Assembly (NCBI GenBank): GCA_963804885.1
Contig: CAWDSF010000020.1
Span: forward strand, 620,001 to 684,000
Source: PALSA-1004 sp963804885
GTDB lineage: Bacteria; Pseudomonadota; Gammaproteobacteria; Burkholderiales; SG8-41
Direction of reading: 5' to 3'
Length of the DNA stretch: 64,000 bases
This document shows positions 60,297 through 64,000 of the stretch, in pieces (position 1 is the stretch's first letter; every line of letters begins with the position of its first letter). The position numbers and the translations under genes were made by a program. The notes below the pieces were generated by a model. The model was not told the origin of the DNA and ran no database searches. It worked only from the letters and a program-made list of their open reading frames with translations.

Positions 60297-62036
60297 TCAG
60301 TTCAATGCGAATACGAACAAATAGCTCGAGTTCTCGAGCTTGTCGAACTTGACCGGATGCAGGTGGCGGCCGCTGGTCTGCACGGCGAGATACTGCTTCG
60401 AACCGATCGCGTACGTCACCGGCGCGCCCTTCAAAGGCGTGCCGACATTGAAGCGCCACAATTCCTCCAGCGTCTCGTCGTGGTAGGCAATGACCCAGCC
60501 ATCCTGCAGCGCGGAGAACACAACGCCGCCGGCAGTGGCGATGGTGCCCGATTTCACCTCGATCTCGGTCACCGCCTTGGCGATGACCTTGTGTTTTGTG
60601 GTATCGAACGCCGTCACCGAGCCGTAATACAGATCGCTGGTGTAGGTGCGTTTGTCGCTGGCCTTTTCATCGATGTCGCCGCCGCCGGGCTTGTAGCGTA
60701 CTTCCGCGCCGTTCTGGGTGAAGCAACCTTCGGTGCCCGCGCCGTAGGCGATGTTCTTGACCGGATTAAATGCGGTCGGTTGATGCGCGATGCCGCCGTG
60801 CCATGTCGGACAGGTTTTTTTCATGCCATCGCCGCGCAGCGAGCGTGCCGCCGGGTTGTAGATCTGCACGTCCAGTTTCGGGTCATATTCGACAGGCATG
60901 CCGGTCTTGGGATTGATTCCCTTGGTCCAGTTCACATCGTTTACATACTGGTCGGCCTTGATGAATTTGCCGTTGGTGCGGTCGAGCGTGTAGAAGAAGC
61001 CGTTGCGCGCGAAATGCGTGACGACCTTGCGCGTTTTGCCGTCGACCATGGCATCGTGCAGCATGTGGATGCCGACTTCGTCGTAGTCCCATGAGTCGTT
61101 CGGCGTGTACTGAAAATGCCAAACGAGTTTGCCGGTGTCGATGTTGATCGCGACCGCGGAATTAGTGTACAGATTGTCGCCGGGCCGCGCCTGCGGATCG
61201 TATTGCGGGATCGGGTTGCCGGTGCCCCAGATCGTGAGCCGGGTCACGGGATCGTACGAGCCCGTCTGCCACAAGCCGCCGCCGCCGGTTTTCCACGCCT
61301 GATTTTTGTCCTTCCAGGTTTCGCTGCCCGGCTCGCCGGGCGCAGGCACTGCATACCAGCGCCACAATTCGTTGCCGGTCCGCGCGTCGAGCGCCGCAAT
61401 CCAGCCGCGCGTTTTGCCGTCGCCGGCACCGTTCGCAATGATGACTTTGCCGTCCGCGGTGATCGGTGCGGCGAAGAACCGCTCCTTGCGGCCGAACTCG
61501 TTGGCGACGAGTATCTTCTTGTCCCAGACGATCTCGCCGTTGTTGCGGTTGATGCCGATCACGCGCCCGTCGGGCAGGTTCGCGATCACCAAGTCTTCCC
61601 ACAGCGCGATGCCGCGCGTGCGCGAGACGTTGCCCTTGCGCGTGACGCCGGGGTCGCAAATCCAGACGAATTCGCCTTTGCCCGGGTTGCGCGCGTCGAT
61701 CTTGTAGATCGTGCCCCAGCCGTCGGTCGTGTACATGTAGCCGTTGTCGATCAGCGGATTGACTTCGCTCTCGGGGCCGTTGGCGCCGACGTCCTGCATG
61801 CCGCCCAGCGCCAATCCCCACACCATGCGCAGGTTTTTCACGTTGTCGCGATTGATCTGCGTGAGCTTCGAGTAGCGCATCGAGCCGTAATCGCCGTTCA
61901 TCATGAGCCAGTTCTGTGGCTCGTTCTGCGCATTCAGCAGCCGGTCGCGGTTGACGGTCATCGAGTAATCCGCGGCCGCCGCAGCGAGCGAGAGGCCGAA
62001 CGCACAAGCGCCAACGGTTTTGACGATACGCTGCAT
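60297..62036 (-). CDS. PQQ-dependent alcohol/methanol-type dehydrogenase
   Basis: 579 aa from the ATG at 62036 (GGGGGATCACATC upstream). Signal peptide about residues 1-21. Eight-bladed propeller with tryptophan-docking repeats (GEIVWDKKILVANEFGRKERFFAAPI, GNELWRWYAVPAPGEPGSETW). The catalytic Asp317 is followed two residues later by Asp319 (WDYDEVG); this Asp-x-Asp is the mark of lanthanide-using enzymes. Asn274 is the conserved metal Asn. Two departures: no vicinal cysteine pair (GNVSRTRGIALW where CC is expected), and the Glu loop GAE-x-G-x-RG reads GAGDGKTRG. It oxidises a primary alcohol or aldehyde in the periplasm. Confidence 0.88.
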   Translation of the reverse strand: MQRIVKTVGACAFGLSLAAAAADYSMTVNRDRLLNAQNEPQNWLMMNGDYGSMRYSKLTQINRDNVKNLRMVWGLALGGMQDVGANGPESEVNPLIDNGYMYTTDGWGTIYKIDARNPGKGEFVWICDPGVTRKGNVSRTRGIALWEDLVIANLPDGRVIGINRNNGEIVWDKKILVANEFGRKERFFAAPITADGKVIIANGAGDGKTRGWIAALDARTGNELWRWYAVPAPGEPGSETWKDKNQAWKTGGGGLWQTGSYDPVTRLTIWGTGNPIPQYDPQARPGDNLYTNSAVAINIDTGKLVWHFQYTPNDSWDYDEVGIHMLHDAMVDGKTRKVVTHFARNGFFYTLDRTNGKFIKADQYVNDVNWTKGINPKTGMPVEYDPKLDVQIYNPAARSLRGDGMKKTCPTWHGGIAHQPTAFNPVKNIAYGAGTEGCFTQNGAEVRYKPGGGDIDEKASDKRTYTSDLYYGSVTAFDTTKHKVIAKAVTEIEVKSGTIATAGGVVFSALQDGWVIAYHDETLEELWRFNVGTPLKGAPVTYAIGSKQYLAVQTSGRHLHPVKFDKLENSSYLFVFALN

Positions 62037-62224
62037 GATGTGATCCCCCTGAGGTGAGGTCCCGCGCCAGTCGTAGCTTAAGCTTATGCCGGCTTGACAG
62101 GACTGTTCGTAATCTGCCACCGGCGCGGCGCGCTGTCAAAGCGCGCCGCGCCGGATGCCTCCCCTTTGAAATGGATGCCGCGGTTCCAGCTTATACCTTC
62201 GCCCGCGGCAATGCGAATGGGATT
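62037..62224. other. Intergenic region
   Basis: 188 bases between two minus-strand genes. Contains GCGCGGCGCGCTGTCAAAGCGCGCCGCGCCGG near 62123-62155, a GC-rich inverted repeat without a U-run that may be the end of the upstream transcript. No promoter is evident. Confidence 0.35.
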
Positions 62225-63064
62225 CTAGCTGGCGGGCGCCGGCGGCGACACCGACACGCCGCGCACCGCATGGTCCGCGAGCATGCGCGCGATGAGGCCG
62301 GAAGCCTTCGCTTCCTCGATGAATTCACGTACGTAGCGGGCGGCCGCGTCGCGTTCCCTGGGGCTTGCGATCGTTTGCTCGATCGCCATGAAGCGCCCGG
62401 CGAGCACGCGCGAACCCGGCAGTTTCTCGGATTCGATCACGAGCCGCGGGCGGATGCCGACGAGCGCGTCGAGCTTGGCTGAGACGAAAACATCGTACGC
62501 GCCGAAAGTGCCCGGCCCTGCGACGAGTTTCGCGTGCTTCAGGTTGCGGCTCAGAAAGAATTCGTACGCGCTCTTGGCGGCGATTGCGACGCGCGTGCCG
62601 TCGCGGTCGATGTCGGCCACGTCGCGTATCGGCGAGCCCGCCGGCACGAGATAGGTTGCGTCGATGTCGACGTAGGCCGGGCTGAAGTTGATTTCGCTCG
62701 CGCGCGCCGGCTCGGCCGACAGGAGTGCTACGTCGAGCGCGCCGCGCTTGAGCCCGTCGACCATCGCGCCGGCGGAGTCGTAGCCGACCAACTCGATCGC
62801 AACGCCCGCGCGCCGCGCGAGTTCGCGCGCGAGATCGACATGCACGCCGTTGAGCGCGCCCGTTTTGGGGTCTTTCGTGGCGAGCACGACATTCCCATAG
62901 TTGATGCCGGCGCGCAGCTTGCCGCCCGGCGCCAGTTCGGCGCGCGCGGCGGGGGACACTTGCGGCGCGGTCGCGCACGACTCAAGGAGAAACGAGCCGG
63001 CGATTGCAGTGACGATCGCGCCAACTCTTAACAGGACGAACAGCGATGAAGCGTGGGAGACCAT
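62225..63064 (-). CDS. SBP_bac_3 family substrate-binding lipoprotein
   Basis: 279 aa from the ATG at 63064. Lipoprotein signal with Cys30 (LLESC). Extracellular solute-binding fold, family 3: LRAGINYGNVVLATKDPKTGALNGVHVDLARELARRAGV, LVGYDSAGAMVDGLKRGALDVALLSAEPAR, INFSPAYVDIDATYLVPAGS, TRVAIAAKSAYEFFLSRNLKHAKLVAG. Binds an amino acid or related acid. No ABC permease or ATPase adjoins. It begins two bases after the Bug gene's stop, so two unrelated binding proteins are co-transcribed. Confidence 0.87.
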   Translation of the reverse strand: MVSHASSLFVLLRVGAIVTAIAGSFLLESCATAPQVSPAARAELAPGGKLRAGINYGNVVLATKDPKTGALNGVHVDLARELARRAGVAIELVGYDSAGAMVDGLKRGALDVALLSAEPARASEINFSPAYVDIDATYLVPAGSPIRDVADIDRDGTRVAIAAKSAYEFFLSRNLKHAKLVAGPGTFGAYDVFVSAKLDALVGIRPRLVIESEKLPGSRVLAGRFMAIEQTIASPRERDAAARYVREFIEEAKASGLIARMLADHAVRGVSVSPPAPAS

Positions 63065-63066
63065 CG

Positions 63067-64000
63067 TTATTCGAGCTTGAACCCGCCCTCGCGGATGACT
63101 TTGGCCCAGCGTTCTCTCTCTAAGGCGAGCCAACGCCCGGTTTCCTGCGGGTTGGTGGCCAGCGGCGTGGTGCCCTGCGAGACCAGCACCTCCTTGACGT
63201 CCGGCATGCCAAGGATACGCGTCACTTCGGCATTCAGTTTCGCGACCAGCTCAGGGGGCGTGCGCGCGGGCGCCATGATGCCCTGCCACGAGCCGGTGAC
63301 AAATCCCGGCAGCACTTCCGCGACCGTTTGGATTTCCGGCAGGGCCGGCAGGCGCTGCTCGCTCGATGACGCGATCACCTTCAGTTTGCCGTTGTTGACG
63401 TGGGGCAGCGTTTGCAGGATGCCGAGGAACATGACGTCGGCATCGCCGGTCGCAACCGCGAAGGTCGACTGCGCGCCGCCCTTGGTGGGGATGTACACCC
63501 AGTTGATGCCGGTACGTTGCGCGAAACTGAGACCCGCAAGGTGCGGCGTGCCGCCGAGGGCGGTCGCAAAGTTGAGCTTGCCGGGATTGGCCTTGGCGAG
63601 CGCGACCAGTTCCTTGATTGTTTTGACCGGCACGCTCGGGTGCGTCGTCAGGAGATGCGGCGAGTAGGAGACCGTGATTACCGGCGCGAAGTCGCGCAGC
63701 ACGTCGAACGACAGCTTGGAAAATAAAAGCGAGTTGGTAACCATGTTGCCGATGTCCGTCAGCATCAACACATAGCCGTCGGGCGCCGCGCGCGCGGTCA
63801 GTTCCGCGCCGATGTTGCCGCTGGCGCCGGTGCGGTTGTCGGTGATGATCTGCTGCCCCCAGCTCGCCGTGAGCTTGACGCCGATCAAGCGCGTCAGAAT
63901 GTCGGAAGTGCCGCCCGGCGGGTAGGGGACGATTACGCGGATGGGTTTCGCCGGATAGGTCTGCGCCATAGCGACGGTGAATGACGCCGTTGAAAGGACG
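63067..64000 (-). CDS. Bug/TctC family periplasmic binding protein, partial (start outside window)
   Basis: The frame is open at the right edge: the last visible codons read VLSTASFTVAMAQTYPAKPIR, the end of a signal peptide (cleaved after AMAQ), so only a few N-terminal residues are missing. Binding loop VPYPPGGTSD, NRTGASGNIGAE. VPYKG is replaced by IPTKGGAQSTFAVATGD, a noticeable change in the ligand region. It is coupled to the SBP_bac_3 lipoprotein. Confidence 0.88.
   Translation of the reverse strand, partial: VLSTASFTVAMAQTYPAKPIRVIVPYPPGGTSDILTRLIGVKLTASWGQQIITDNRTGASGNIGAELTARAAPDGYVLMLTDIGNMVTNSLLFSKLSFDVLRDFAPVITVSYSPHLLTTHPSVPVKTIKELVALAKANPGKLNFATALGGTPHLAGLSFAQRTGINWVYIPTKGGAQSTFAVATGDADVMFLGILQTLPHVNNGKLKVIASSSEQRLPALPEIQTVAEVLPGFVTGSWQGIMAPARTPPELVAKLNAEVTRILGMPDVKEVLVSQGTTPLATNPQETGRWLALERERWAKVIREGGFKLE

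Noticed and set aside
1..64000. tRNA or rRNA genes, insertion sequences, prophage or attachment sites
   Set aside because: I looked for tRNA cloverleaf patterns, transposase or integrase motifs and flanking repeats and saw none; a covariance-model search would be needed to exclude small RNAs.

Overview
The window looks like chromosomal DNA from an uncultivated high-G+C betaproteobacterium, probably Burkholderiales. The main evidence is 15 genes for periplasmic solute-binding proteins of the Bug/TctC family (tripartite tricarboxylate transporter receptors), a family greatly expanded in that order. Two PEP-CTERM proteins and many short soluble catabolic operons fit the same picture. I see no rRNA, tRNA, CRISPR array, insertion sequence or phage gene.

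Layout. 0-9.8 kb: tail of a PEP-CTERM protein, a maleate isomerase/Asp-Glu racemase family enzyme, a MmgE/PrpD protein, then a Bug gene divergent from hyuA-hyuB-Bug, a small lipoprotein and a TauD/TfdA dioxygenase. 9.8-14.8 kb: Bug genes around an unknown two-domain protein and a class V aminotransferase. 14.8-20.3 kb: envelope block with a zinc metallopeptidase, an alpha/beta hydrolase, a secreted Arg/Asp heptad-repeat protein, a small Tyr-rich secreted protein and a DUF3300 protein. 20.3-31.4 kb: nitroreductase, VOC protein, five Bug genes with a GntR-FCD regulator and an LLM flavin oxidoreductase, an RNase D-like exonuclease, an M23 peptidase and a further Bug gene. 31.5-41.5 kb: mixed single genes (cupin, DUF5996, NTF2-like, ArsR-AHSA1 pair, glutaminase-STAS-cNMP fusion, dinB, CmcJ-like oxygenase, a second PEP-CTERM protein, MBL hydrolase, cysteine dioxygenase-like cupin). 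41.5-51.3 kb: a long co-directional minus-strand run with an FMN alpha-hydroxyacid dehydrogenase, a CMD protein, a HIBADH-type dehydrogenase, Bug, a CPA2 antiporter, two multihaem cytochromes c, a HpcH/HpaI aldolase and Bug. 51.3-64 kb: HCCA-isomerase-like protein, dienelactone hydrolase, binding protein plus 2-hydroxyacid dehydrogenase, pirin, hydrolase-OsmC fusion, ATP-grasp protein, Bug, cytochrome c, PQQ dehydrogenase, an SBP_bac_3 lipoprotein and a Bug gene cut by the window edge.

How it fits together. Almost every Bug gene sits beside a different soluble enzyme set, and no TctA/TctB membrane subunit is encoded here. The Bug proteins therefore either use membrane subunits encoded elsewhere or act as periplasmic sensors. 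The enzymes (2-hydroxyacid dehydrogenases, aldolase, PrpD, hydantoinase, ring/ester hydrolases, PQQ dehydrogenase, cytochromes) suggest a scavenger of diverse organic acids and aromatic breakdown products.

Sequence quality. Seven genes carry nine single-base indels, nearly all in short homopolymers. In each case removing or adding one base restores a complete family-like protein whose length is a multiple of three. These look more like assembly errors than gene decay, but the sequence alone cannot decide. Starts were moved from the longest possible frame to a start with a ribosome site or signal peptide wherever one was visible.
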